Positions 17,656 through 26,083 of a stretch of 64,000 nt of DNA are shown piece after piece (positions within the stretch are counted from its first letter, which is position 1; each line of letters opens with the position of its first letter). The notes under the pieces are model-generated. The model saw nothing but the letters and a program-made list of their open reading frames with translations, did no database searches and was not told the origin of the DNA. The stretch is from assembly GCF_020026305.1 (NCBI RefSeq), contig NZ_CP075691.1, forward strand, positions 6,758,001 through 6,822,000. Direction: 5' to 3'. The DNA comes from Streptomyces sp. 135 (GTDB taxonomy: Bacteria > Actinomycetota > Actinomycetes > Streptomycetales > Streptomycetaceae). The translations under genes and the position numbers were made by a program.

Positions 17656-19611
17656 TCAGGAGAAATCCTGCACGTTCTTCGACGTCACGACCTTCACCGG
17701 TACCTTCACCAGCTCCCGCACCTGCTTGCCCTGCGCCGCCCGCACCGCGTTGCGCACGGCGATCCGGCCCAGCTCCTTCGGCTGCTGCGCCACGGACGCG
17801 TACAGCGTGCCCGCCTCGACCGCCTTCAGTCCGTCGGGGGTGCCGTCGAAGCCGACCACCGGCACGGACGTGCCCGCCTTGGCGCCGAGCGCCTTGACCG
17901 CGCCGAGCGCCATCTCGTCGTTCTCGGCGAAGACGCCGTTCACGCCCTTGTGGGACTGGAGGAGGTTCGTCATGACGTCCAGGCCCTTGGTGCGGTCGAA
18001 GTCCGCGGGCTGCTTGGCGACGACGTCGATGCCGGGGTACGCCTTGATGCCCTCGGCGAAGCCCTGCCCGCGCTCGCGGCTCGCGGAGGTGCCCGGCGTG
18101 CCCTGGAGCACGACGACCTTGCCCTCGCCGCCCAGCTTCTCGGCGAGCGTCTTCGCCGCCAGCCTGCCGCCCGCCACGTTGTCGGAGGCGACGAGCGTGG
18201 CCGTCTTCGCCTTGTTCACGCCGCGGTCGGCGGCGACCACCGGGATGTCCTGCTTGTTGGCGCCGCGCACGGCCGGGCCCGCCGCGTCGGAGTCCACCGG
18301 GTTGACGATGATCGACTTCACGCCCTCGCCGGTGAAGTTCTGGAGCTGGTTGGTCTGCTGGGAGGCGTCGTTCTGCGCGTCGGTGACGGTCAGGTCGACG
18401 CCCGCCTTCTCCGCCTCGGCCTGCGCGCCCTCCTTCATCTGGACGAAGAAGGGGTTGTTGAGGGTGGAGAGCGACATGCCGACCTTCGTCGAGGTGCCCG
18501 AAGAGCCCGAGTTGAAGAAGGAGACCGCGCCGATCACCGCCGCGACGACCACGGCGGCCACCGCGTACTTCGCCGCCTGCGGCCCATTGCCCCGCACGCC
18601 CCCGGACGTGCCCGAGGAGGCCCCGGGGGTCGCCCCGGCCCGCCGTCGCAACGTATCCAGCAGGACCGCGAGCGCGATGACCACACCGATCACGACCTGC
18701 TGCCAGAAGGCGGAGACCGAAAGGAGGTTGAGGCCGTTGCGCAGCACCGCGAGGATCAGCGCGCCGATGAGCGTGCCGGACGCCTTGCCGACGCCGCCCG
18801 CGAGGCTCGCGCCGCCGATGACGACCGCGGCGATGGCGTCGAGTTCGTACCCCTGCGCGGCCTGCGGCTGCGCGGAGACCAGACGGGAGGCGAGCACGAT
18901 GCCCGCGACGGCCGCGAAGAGACCGGAGAGCGCGTAGATGACGAGCTTCTGCCGCTTGACGCGCAGGCCGGACAGGCGGGCCGCCTCTTCGTTGCCGCCG
19001 ATCGCGTACATGGAGCGCCCGATGAACGTCCGGCCGAGCACCAGGGCCGTCACCAGCCCCATCACGACCATCACGACCACGGGGACCGGCAGCCAGCCGC
19101 CCACCGTGTCACCGAGGTGCGAGACCGCGTCGGGGAACGGGATCGGGCTGCCCTGCGAGATCACCAGGGAGAGGCCGCGGGCCACCGACAGCATCGCGAG
19201 CGTCGCGATGAACGGCGGCAGCTTGCCGTACGAGACGAGCAGGCCGTTGACGAACCCGCACGCCACGCCCGTGCCGACGGCGAGGACGACCGCGAGCCAG
19301 ACCGGCAGCCCCTCCGAAGTCGCCGACCAGGCGAGGACGGTGGCCGAGAGCGCGGCCACCGAACCGACCGACAGGTCGATGCCCGCCGAGACGATCACGA
19401 ACGTCACGCCGAACGCGAGGATCGCCGTCACGGCGGCCTGCACGCCCACGTTGAGCAGGTTCTGCGTGGTGAGGAAGTCGCCGGAGAGCAGCGACATCGC
19501 CACGACCAGGACGATCAGGGCACTCAGCGCGCCGTTGTCGAGCAGGACGCGGCGGAGCGTCGCCGCACCACCCGCGCCGCCCGCGTCACGCTTCACGGTT
19601 TCAGTGGCCAC
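17656..19611 (-). CDS. rbsC: Ribose ABC transporter permease fused to its substrate-binding protein
   Basis: 651-residue fusion. Residues ~25-330 are an RbsC-type inner-membrane permease with about eight to ten hydrophobic segments and the blocks GIDLSVGS and GRTFIGRSMYAIGGNEEAA. After a Gly/Ser/Ala linker, one more membrane helix (KYAVAAVVVAAVIGAVSFF, ~350-370) leads into an RbsB-type periplasmic-binding-protein domain from ~378 to the end (VGMSLSTLNNPFFVQMKEGA, VGFDGTPDGLKAV). The sugar-binding protein is thus tethered to the translocator instead of being a lipoprotein. Its start overlaps the rbsA stop by 11 bases. No signal peptidase or lipobox site is seen at the linker. The junction has no frameshift, so the fusion is genuine. 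Confidence 0.93.
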   Translation of the reverse strand: MATETVKRDAGGAGGAATLRRVLLDNGALSALIVLVVAMSLLSGDFLTTQNLLNVGVQAAVTAILAFGVTFVIVSAGIDLSVGSVAALSATVLAWSATSEGLPVWLAVVLAVGTGVACGFVNGLLVSYGKLPPFIATLAMLSVARGLSLVISQGSPIPFPDAVSHLGDTVGGWLPVPVVVMVVMGLVTALVLGRTFIGRSMYAIGGNEEAARLSGLRVKRQKLVIYALSGLFAAVAGIVLASRLVSAQPQAAQGYELDAIAAVVIGGASLAGGVGKASGTLIGALILAVLRNGLNLLSVSAFWQQVVIGVVIALAVLLDTLRRRAGATPGASSGTSGGVRGNGPQAAKYAVAAVVVAAVIGAVSFFNSGSSGTSTKVGMSLSTLNNPFFVQMKEGAQAEAEKAGVDLTVTDAQNDASQQTNQLQNFTGEGVKSIIVNPVDSDAAGPAVRGANKQDIPVVAADRGVNKAKTATLVASDNVAGGRLAAKTLAEKLGGEGKVVVLQGTPGTSASRERGQGFAEGIKAYPGIDVVAKQPADFDRTKGLDVMTNLLQSHKGVNGVFAENDEMALGAVKALGAKAGTSVPVVGFDGTPDGLKAVEAGTLYASVAQQPKELGRIAVRNAVRAAQGKQVRELVKVPVKVVTSKNVQDFS

Positions 19612-21145
19612 GGGAGCCCTCCGCTTCTTCTTCTTCGTTCCGTATGTCCGACGGGGCCGCCGTGCCGACGGCCAGCGCCATCACCGCGTCCTGCGTCGCC
19701 TCGTCCGCGCTCAGCTCACCGGCGATCCGGCCCTGCGCCATGACGAGCACCCGGTCGCTCATGCCGAGCACCTCGGGCAGGTCGCTGGAGATCATCAGGA
19801 CGGCGTGTCCGGACGCCGTCAGTTCGTTGATCAGCTGGTAGATCTCGACCTTCGCGCCCACGTCGATGCCGCGCGTCGGCTCGTCGAGGATCAGCACCTT
19901 GACGTCCGCCAGCAGCCACTTGCCGATGACGACCTTCTGCTGGTTGCCGCCGGAGAGCGTGCGCACGTGCTGGCCGAGCCCGGCCATGCGCACCTTCAGC
20001 TGCTCGGCGATCCGGGCGGCGTCCCTCGCCTGGCCCTTGAGGTCCACGAGCCCGGCCCGGGTCGCCGAACGCAGCGTGACCAGGCCCAGGTTCTCCCGCA
20101 CGGACGCGTCCAGGACCAGGCCCTGGCCCTTGCGGTCCTCCGGTACGAGGCCGATGCCCGCGCCCATCGCGGCGTTCACGTCGTGCCGGGGCAGGCGCTC
20201 GCCGCGTACGCCGACGCTGCCCGCGTCGTACGGATCCGCGCCGAAGACCGCGCGCGCCACCTCCGTGCGGCCCGCGCCGACGAGCCCCGCGAGTCCGACG
20301 ACCTCACCGGCCCGCACCTCGAAGCTGACGTCGTGGAAGACGCCGTCACGGGTGAGCCCCTCGACGGACAGCAACGGCGGCCCCACGTCCGGGCGTTGGC
20401 GCGGATATTGCTGCTCGATGCTGCGCCCCACCATGAGGCGGACGAGTTCCTCCTCCGGGGTGGAGGCGGGCACCTGGTCGACGCTGCGGCCGTCCCGCAG
20501 GACGGTGACGCGGTCGCCGAGCGCGGCGATCTCCTCCAGGTGGTGGGTGATGAAGACGATGCCGACGCCGTCCTCGCGCAGCGCGCGCACGATGGCGAAG
20601 AGCTTGTCGACCTCCTCGGAGGTGAGCACGGCGGTCGGCTCGTCCATGATGAGCACGCGCGCGTCCAGGCTCAGCGCCTTGGCGATCTCGACCATCTGGA
20701 GCCGGGCGATGCCCAGTTCGCGCACCTTGGCGCGCGGCGACACCTGGACGCCGACCCGCCGGAGCAGGGCCTCGGCGTCGGCCTCCATCTTCCTGCGGTC
20801 GATCATCCCGAAGCGGCGCGGCTGCCGGCCCAGGAAGATGTTCTCGGCGACCGTCAGATCCGGTACGAGGTTGAACTCCTGGTAGATCGTGGCGATACCG
20901 AGCCGCTCCGCGTCCTGCGCGCCATGGATGCGTACGTCCTCACCGTCCACGACGATGCGACCGCTGTCGGGGCGGTAGGCACCGGAGAGCATCTTGATGA
21001 GGGTGCTCTTGCCCGCGCCGTTCTCACCCAGCAGGACGTGCACCTCACCGCGGCGCAGATCGAAGTCGACGGAGTCGAGCGCGACGACACCGGGGAACGT
21101 CTTGCGGATGCCTTCGATGCGGAGCAGCTCGCTCTGGTCACTCAC
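19601..21145 (-). CDS. rbsA: Ribose ABC transporter ATPase (two ABC domains)
   Basis: 514-residue duplicated ABC ATPase energising ribose uptake. The first half has Walker A LLGENGAGKST and Walker B VLIMDEPTA; the second has the signature LSGGNQQKVVIGKWL and Walker B VLILDEPTRGIDVGAK, while its Walker A is degenerate, as is normal for RbsA. GTG 21145 is chosen because AAGGAG precedes it; it overlaps the end of rbsR by 8 bases. It is the second gene of the operon and works with the fused permease/binding protein. Confidence 0.95.
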   Translation of the reverse strand: MSDQSELLRIEGIRKTFPGVVALDSVDFDLRRGEVHVLLGENGAGKSTLIKMLSGAYRPDSGRIVVDGEDVRIHGAQDAERLGIATIYQEFNLVPDLTVAENIFLGRQPRRFGMIDRRKMEADAEALLRRVGVQVSPRAKVRELGIARLQMVEIAKALSLDARVLIMDEPTAVLTSEEVDKLFAIVRALREDGVGIVFITHHLEEIAALGDRVTVLRDGRSVDQVPASTPEEELVRLMVGRSIEQQYPRQRPDVGPPLLSVEGLTRDGVFHDVSFEVRAGEVVGLAGLVGAGRTEVARAVFGADPYDAGSVGVRGERLPRHDVNAAMGAGIGLVPEDRKGQGLVLDASVRENLGLVTLRSATRAGLVDLKGQARDAARIAEQLKVRMAGLGQHVRTLSGGNQQKVVIGKWLLADVKVLILDEPTRGIDVGAKVEIYQLINELTASGHAVLMISSDLPEVLGMSDRVLVMAQGRIAGELSADEATQDAVMALAVGTAAPSDIRNEEEEAEGSRGH

Positions 21146-22199
21146 GGGTCGCTCCTTCGGATCGTACGGAGGTGTCCTCGCCGGCGCTCTCACCGGTGGC
21201 CTCGCCGCAGGAACGCCGGACGACGAGGCGGGCGGGCAGGGTCACGGACCGCGGGCTCCTGCCCTCGATCCGGTCGATCAGCGCGTGCACGGCGGCCCTG
21301 CCGAGGTCACCGGTCGGCTGGGCGATCGCGGTGACGGGCGGGTCGGTGTGCACGAACCACGGGATGTCGTCGAAGGCCGCGAGCCCGATGTCGCGCGGGA
21401 CCCGCAGGCCGCGCGCGCGGATCGCGTCGAGCGCGCCGAGCGCCATGAGGTTGTCGGCGGCGAAGACGACGTCGGGCGGCTCGGGCAGGGCGAGGAAGCG
21501 CTCGGTGGCGCGGCGCCCGCTGTCGGCCTGGAAGTCGCCCTGGCCGATGTAGGCGTCGGGCAGGGCGATGCCGTGCTCGCGCAGGGCGTCGCGGAAGGCC
21601 TCGACGCGCTCGCTGCCGGTCGTCGTGGCGGCCGGGCCCGCGATGATGGCGAGCCTGCGGTGGCCGAGTCCGTGCAGGTGGGCGACGAGGTCACGGACGG
21701 CCTGGCGCCCGTCGGAGCGGACGACGGGGACGTCCACACCCGGGATCCACCGGTCCACGAAGACCATCGGGGTGCCGGCGCGCACCGCGTCCAGCATCAG
21801 CGGGGAGCCGCCGTCGGTGGGGGAGACCAGCAGTCCGTCGATCCGCCGGTCCAGGAGGGTCCGTACGTGGTGGTCCTGGAGCTCGGGCCGCTCGTCCGCG
21901 TTGCCGATGATCACGCTGTAGCCGAGCGCGCGGGCCGCCTCCTCGACGGAACGGGCCAGCTCGGTGAAGTACGGGTTGAGCACGTCGCTGATGACCAGGC
22001 CGAGGGTGCGGGTCTGGTCGGTGCGCAGGGAGCGGGCGACGGCGTTGGGGCGGTACCCGAGCGCCTCGACGGCGGCGACCACGCGGGCGCGGGACGCGGG
22101 GCTGACCGAGGGGTGGCTGTTCAGTACCCGCGACACGGTGGCGACGGACACGCCGGCCTCGGCCGCGACGTCCTTGATGCTCACCGAAGTAGAGGCCAT
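21138..22199 (-). CDS. rbsR: LacI-family ribose operon repressor
   Basis: 353-residue LacI/GalR regulator. The N-terminal helix-turn-helix with hinge is VSIKDVAAEAGVSVATVSRV (residues ~6-25) and NAVARSLRTDQT, followed by a sugar-binding domain (LGLVISDVLNPYF, VFAADNLMALGALD, IGLAAFDDIPW). A perfect AAGGAGGT precedes ATG 22199. As the first gene of the rbs operon, it probably represses its own transcription; two operator-like sites lie immediately upstream. Ribose or ribose phosphate as effector is inferred from context only. Confidence 0.92.
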   Translation of the reverse strand: MASTSVSIKDVAAEAGVSVATVSRVLNSHPSVSPASRARVVAAVEALGYRPNAVARSLRTDQTRTLGLVISDVLNPYFTELARSVEEAARALGYSVIIGNADERPELQDHHVRTLLDRRIDGLLVSPTDGGSPLMLDAVRAGTPMVFVDRWIPGVDVPVVRSDGRQAVRDLVAHLHGLGHRRLAIIAGPAATTTGSERVEAFRDALREHGIALPDAYIGQGDFQADSGRRATERFLALPEPPDVVFAADNLMALGALDAIRARGLRVPRDIGLAAFDDIPWFVHTDPPVTAIAQPTGDLGRAAVHALIDRIEGRSPRSVTLPARLVVRRSCGEATGESAGEDTSVRSEGATRE

Positions 22200-22217
22200 C
22201 GTCGGTCCACCTCCTTG

Positions 22218-22256
22218 TGGAATCGATTACACGGAGGATTGGAATCGATTACACGG
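22218..22256. promoter_or_regulatory. Tandem LacI-type operators upstream of rbsR
   Basis: TGGAATCGATTACACGG occurs twice, at 22218-22234 and 22240-22256, with a 22-base period. Each contains the near-palindrome TGTAATCGATTCCA (opposite strand) centred on CG, the form bound by LacI/GalR dimers. The first copy ends one base from the ribosome-binding site of rbsR, so bound repressor would block transcription of the whole operon. Confidence 0.8.
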
Positions 22257-22399
22257 GCCGCTGGCAAGAGGGAGAGGGGCGCTGGGGGGCGAGTGAGACC
22301 GGATCGTGATGCATGCGGGGGAGCGCGGGCTCAGATGAGCGGTCGGGGGCGGGCCCGGGCTGCTGAGGGCGTGCCGGGGGCCCCGGGCGCGTGCCGGGG

Positions 22400-22436
22400 G
22401 AGCGTGGGGGGAGGGCGGCCCGGGTGCCCCCCCCGC
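22400..22436 (-). terminator. GC-rich hairpin after the DUF1266 gene
   Basis: GAGCG plus a G-run on one side can pair with a C-run plus CGCTC on the other, directly beyond the DUF1266 stop (22437). It separates that gene from the rbs promoter region. The pairing is imperfect. 22257-22400 otherwise shows only low-complexity G-rich sequence. Confidence 0.4.
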
Positions 22437-23705
22437 TCAGTTGAAGGGCACTGTCAGCCAAGGGCTGTCCGGGTCCGTGGTCAGGGCCCGGTGGGCGTGC
22501 AGGACGTCCGTGTACCAGGAGCCGAACGACTCCTCGTCGAAGTGGAGGCAGCGGCCCAGGACGTACCCCGCCGAGAACTCCTCCCAGGAGCCGTACGCCG
22601 ACCGCGCGGCCCGCGACGTCCGCTCGATGGCGGCGCGCAGCTCCGCCTCGGTCGCGTACCGCGCGCCCCGGCCCCAGCGGGCCATCTTGGAGGCGCGGCC
22701 GATGTCCCAGGCCGCGATGGTGCGCACGAAGCCGTCGGGCGGCAGGAGCTCGTCGGCGCGGAAGCGGGCCTCGTAGCGGAGGATCTTCCCGACCAGGCCG
22801 CGCATGGCCGTCACGAAGTCGTCCAGTTCCGGGTCCTCGCCCGGCCGGTGCGGGGTGTCGGGGCCGCCGGTCTCCACGACGCGGTTGCGCAAGGTGACCT
22901 CGACGCACTCCCGCCAGCGCTCCGGGTCCAGCCGGGGGCCGACCTCGGCGATCACCGCGAGCCGGGCGCCGAGGACGAAGTCCCAGTACCAGGGGGAGAC
23001 TTCACGCGTCAGCAGCCGCTCCTGGACGGCGAGCCAGTCCTCGCGGCCGTGCACGCCCCAGGACTCCGCCAGGCGGCCCACCTCGTTGTGGTGGCCCGCG
23101 CCGTGCCAGTCGAGGGTGTTCCAGGGGGCGCCGTTGGCGAAGCACAGGTGCGCGCCGCAGGCCAGGCCGTGCAGCAGCGGGCCGGGTTCGGGCGCCCCGG
23201 TGCGGCGGGTCTCGATGCGGTCGCCGAGGCCGTCGTCCCGGTGGTGGCGCTCGTGCAGGTCGGCCCAGACCCCCCGTTCCTCGTCGGTCGTCAGGTAGTA
23301 CTGCTCGCACGGCGTCGCCGCGTTGATCACCAGGATGTCGACGTCGTCGGGGCAGCCCTCGGCGAGCCCGCCGAGCGTGACGAACTCATAGACGACGGCG
23401 GGGTGCGGGCGCGGCAGCAGCCCGGCGGTGTACACCTGCGCCGCCTTCCGGCCGTCCGGCAGGTCGATGGTGAGCAGCGGGCTCGCGCCCGCGCCGGGGT
23501 CCTTCTCGTGCAGCGCCACCGGCCGGTACAGGCCCTCCACGGCGACGGCCCGCAGGTACGTGTACGCGTCGTCGGCCTCGCAGAGCTCGTACAGATGCTC
23601 TTCGAGGTCGGCGGGCGCCTGCCAGCGGCTGCCGTCCTCCGGCGCGGGGACGAAGGGGAAGATCTCGTCGTGGAACTCGTCCTCGGCCTCGGCTGCCGCG
23701 TGCAT
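22437..23705 (-). CDS. DUF1266 domain protein
   Basis: 422-residue cytoplasmic protein of unknown function. The C-terminal two thirds fit DUF1266: WGVHGREDWLAVQERLLT, AWDIGRASKMARWGRGARY and SYGSWEEFSAGYVLGRCLH-like helices with conserved Trp/Gly/Arg. The N-terminal ~130 residues are a separate strand-rich region. ATG 23705 is preferred over the open frame upstream because CGGAG precedes it. It lies 69 bases after the P450 gene on the same strand, so the three genes hydrolase-P450-DUF1266 may form one transcript. DUF1266 proteins recur in Gram-negative secretion and actinobacterial loci without an assigned activity. Confidence 0.75.
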   Translation of the reverse strand: MHAAAEAEDEFHDEIFPFVPAPEDGSRWQAPADLEEHLYELCEADDAYTYLRAVAVEGLYRPVALHEKDPGAGASPLLTIDLPDGRKAAQVYTAGLLPRPHPAVVYEFVTLGGLAEGCPDDVDILVINAATPCEQYYLTTDEERGVWADLHERHHRDDGLGDRIETRRTGAPEPGPLLHGLACGAHLCFANGAPWNTLDWHGAGHHNEVGRLAESWGVHGREDWLAVQERLLTREVSPWYWDFVLGARLAVIAEVGPRLDPERWRECVEVTLRNRVVETGGPDTPHRPGEDPELDDFVTAMRGLVGKILRYEARFRADELLPPDGFVRTIAAWDIGRASKMARWGRGARYATEAELRAAIERTSRAARSAYGSWEEFSAGYVLGRCLHFDEESFGSWYTDVLHAHRALTTDPDSPWLTVPFN

Positions 23706-23774
23706 CGTCGTTACTCCGGTCTCGGGTCCGCGTGCCGGGTGCGCGTCCCGGCGCATCCGAATGGATCTTGCACC

Positions 23775-25127
23775 TTACGCGGGGTCCTCCAGCCGCAGCG
23801 ATTTCAGGCCGTTGATGAAGTGCGAGACCAACCGCCGGGGCGGCGCCGCGAGCCGCAGCGCGGGCAGGGCGCGGGTCACTTCCTCGTGGAACACCCGCAG
23901 TTGGAGCCGGGCGAAGTGCGCGCCCAGGCAGACGTGCGGGCCCTCGCCGAACGCCACATGGGGGTTGGGTGAACGGGCCAGGTCGAGGCGGTGCGGGTCG
24001 GCGAAGACGCGCTCGTCGTGGTGGGCGGCGGCATGGAAGACGACGACCTTGTCCCCGGCCGCCAACCGCACCCCCGCCAGCTCCGTGTCGCGGGCCGCGG
24101 TGCGCCGGAAACTGAGCACCGGCGGGTGTACGCGCAGCAGTTCGTCCACGGCCGTGGCGGTGCCGACCGTGCCGTGGCGCAGTTGTTCGTACGCGCCCGG
24201 GTGCTCGGCGAGCGCGAGCAGCCCGCCCGGCGCCGCGGAGCGCACGGTGTCGTTGCCCGCGACGGTGAGCAGGAAGAAGAACATCTCCAGCTCGGCGGTG
24301 GCGAGTCCGGCGTCCGTGGCGAGCGTCGTCAGGATGTCGTCGGCGGGGTGGTCGCGCTTGTACGCGGCCAGCGCCCGCGCGTAGTCGAACATGTCGCGCA
24401 GCATCGCGGGCGAGCGTGGGTCGACGGGGGTTGCGGGGGTGGCGGGGGTGACGTGGGTGGCGGGAGCGCCGCTGGGGCGGTAGCTCGTCGGGGCCGCTTC
24501 GGCCGCCCCGCCTGTCTCGGCTGCCCCAGCCGTCTCGGCCGCCTCATCCGGGTCCTGGTAGCCGATGACGCGCCGCGTCCAGTGCAGCAGGAGGCCGCGG
24601 TCGGCCGGCGGGACGCCGAGCAGATCGGCGAGGTTGAGCAAGGCGTAGTCGTCGGTGACGGCGGTGACGACGTCGAAGGTGCCGTCCCCCGCGCGTGCCT
24701 CCTCCAGACCCGCGGCCAGCAGGGCGCGCGCCCGCCCGCGCGCCCGTTCCTCGAAGCGCGCGACCCGCTTCGGCGTGAACGCCCGGCTGACGAGCTTGCG
24801 CAACCGGCCGTGCGCGGGCGGGTCCTGATTGAGCATCATGCGGCGAAGGAACGGCAGGTCGCCGGGGTCGGGATCACGGATCTGGGTCGCGCCCAGATAC
24901 GAGGAGAAGGTGGCCGCGTCCTTGAGGACCCGGACGACGTCGGCGTGCCGGGTGACCGCCCAGAACCCCGGACCCGCGGGCCAGCCCAGTACGCCGGGCT
25001 CCTCCTGCCAGGCCACCGGGTGGTGGTCGCGCAGTACGCGGTAGCGCTCGTGGGGGACCCCCGCCGCGTACAGACGGGGGTCGAAGACGTCGGGTACGGG
25101 CGGCGTCGTCGCACCGCGCGCAGTCAT
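23775..25127 (-). CDS. Cytochrome P450
   Basis: 450-residue soluble class I P450. Seen: the I-helix oxygen-activation motif LTVAGNDTVR (the AGxDT type), the K-helix ExxR within DELLRVHPP, and the heme loop VAFGEGPHVCLGAHFAR with the cysteine ligand. MLNQDPPAHGRLRKLVSRAF is the C-helix region. A ~45-residue Ala/Pro/Thr-rich insert (around 225-270, ETAGAAETGGAAEAAP then PATPATPVD) lies between the F-G and H-I regions, is not typical, and is probably disordered. ATG 25127 overlaps the hydrolase stop as ATGA, so the two are translationally coupled. Redox partners are not in the window. The substrate is unknown; the sequence resembles steroid/fatty-acid-type CYP124/125-like enzymes only loosely. 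Confidence 0.92.
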   Translation of the reverse strand: MTARGATTPPVPDVFDPRLYAAGVPHERYRVLRDHHPVAWQEEPGVLGWPAGPGFWAVTRHADVVRVLKDAATFSSYLGATQIRDPDPGDLPFLRRMMLNQDPPAHGRLRKLVSRAFTPKRVARFEERARGRARALLAAGLEEARAGDGTFDVVTAVTDDYALLNLADLLGVPPADRGLLLHWTRRVIGYQDPDEAAETAGAAETGGAAEAAPTSYRPSGAPATHVTPATPATPVDPRSPAMLRDMFDYARALAAYKRDHPADDILTTLATDAGLATAELEMFFFLLTVAGNDTVRSAAPGGLLALAEHPGAYEQLRHGTVGTATAVDELLRVHPPVLSFRRTAARDTELAGVRLAAGDKVVVFHAAAHHDERVFADPHRLDLARSPNPHVAFGEGPHVCLGAHFARLQLRVFHEEVTRALPALRLAAPPRRLVSHFINGLKSLRLEDPA

Positions 25128-25915
25128 GCCCCGGAGCCTTCCCGGCCGGTGTCGGCGCGCAGGAAGTCCTCCACCGTGCGGATCAGTTCGAGGGGCACCT
25201 CGTCCATCGCGTAGTGCCCCGCGCCGGGCAGCTCCGCAAGCTCCCCTCGCGGGTACGCGCGCAGCCACGTACTCCGCATCAGGTCCGCCGAGAGCGCCGG
25301 GTCGAGCGCGCCGGTGACGGCGAGCGCGGGCACGGGGGACCCCTCGACCTCGGCGTGGAAGTCCTCGCCCGCCCAGGAGTCCAGCCAGGCGCGGAACGCC
25401 TTGGCGTCACTGACCGCGAGCGAGCGGTCCACCATGCGGTCCAACCAGGCGCGGGGGCGCACACCACCCGTGGTGAAGTCGATGATCGCGCGCCGGTTCT
25501 CGGGCGTGTGCGCGGCGGAGGCGAACAACTCCTTCTGCTCGGGCGGCAGCGGCAGCCCCGAGGCGGGCACGGGCGAAACCCCCACGAGACGGCGCACCCG
25601 GTGCGGGGCGGCGGCCACGACGCGCTGGGCGACGCTGCCGCCCATCGAGTGGCCGACCAGGGAGAACCACTCCCAGCCGAGCCGGTCGGCGAGGTCGAGG
25701 ACATCGGCCGCGCCCTCCGCCGTCGCGTACGCGCCGACCGCGTCCTTGGCCTCGCCGTAGCCGCGCAGGTCCACCACCGCGTACTGGAACGACTCCGTGT
25801 CGAGATCCGCGAGGACCGGTTCGTACGCCGACCGGTCGGCGAACCAGCCATGGACCGCGATCACCTTGTGCGGCCCTTCGCCGAGCAGGGTGTGGGGGAG
25901 CAGGAAGGAGGCCAC
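25124..25915 (-). CDS. Alpha/beta hydrolase
   Basis: ~263-residue alpha/beta-hydrolase. The oxyanion region is VIAVHGWFADRSAYEP, the nucleophile elbow GHSMGGSVAQ, the acid in VTGALDPALS and the catalytic His in LPGAGHYAMDE, so the Ser-Asp-His triad is complete. GTG 25915 is chosen because GGAG lies 5 bases upstream and homology-like sequence begins there; an in-frame GTG at 25993 would add a basic, low-complexity tail. No signal peptide. Coupled to the P450 gene, which suggests a shared catabolic or tailoring pathway. The substrate cannot be told. Confidence 0.85.
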   Translation of the reverse strand: MASFLLPHTLLGEGPHKVIAVHGWFADRSAYEPVLADLDTESFQYAVVDLRGYGEAKDAVGAYATAEGAADVLDLADRLGWEWFSLVGHSMGGSVAQRVVAAAPHRVRRLVGVSPVPASGLPLPPEQKELFASAAHTPENRRAIIDFTTGGVRPRAWLDRMVDRSLAVSDAKAFRAWLDSWAGEDFHAEVEGSPVPALAVTGALDPALSADLMRSTWLRAYPRGELAELPGAGHYAMDEVPLELIRTVEDFLRADTGREGSGA

Positions 25916-26083
25916 ATCGACTCCGATCGCCGGCACGTCCGGTCGACGCCGGTCGGCGCCGGCCCGCGACCACCGTGACCGCAACTCCACCACCGCGCAA
26001 GGGCGCGCGGCCGTGCCGGGCGCACCGGGGGTGAACTTGCCGGACGGCCTGCGGCGCGGTGCCGCGGTTGGTCAGAATGTGGC

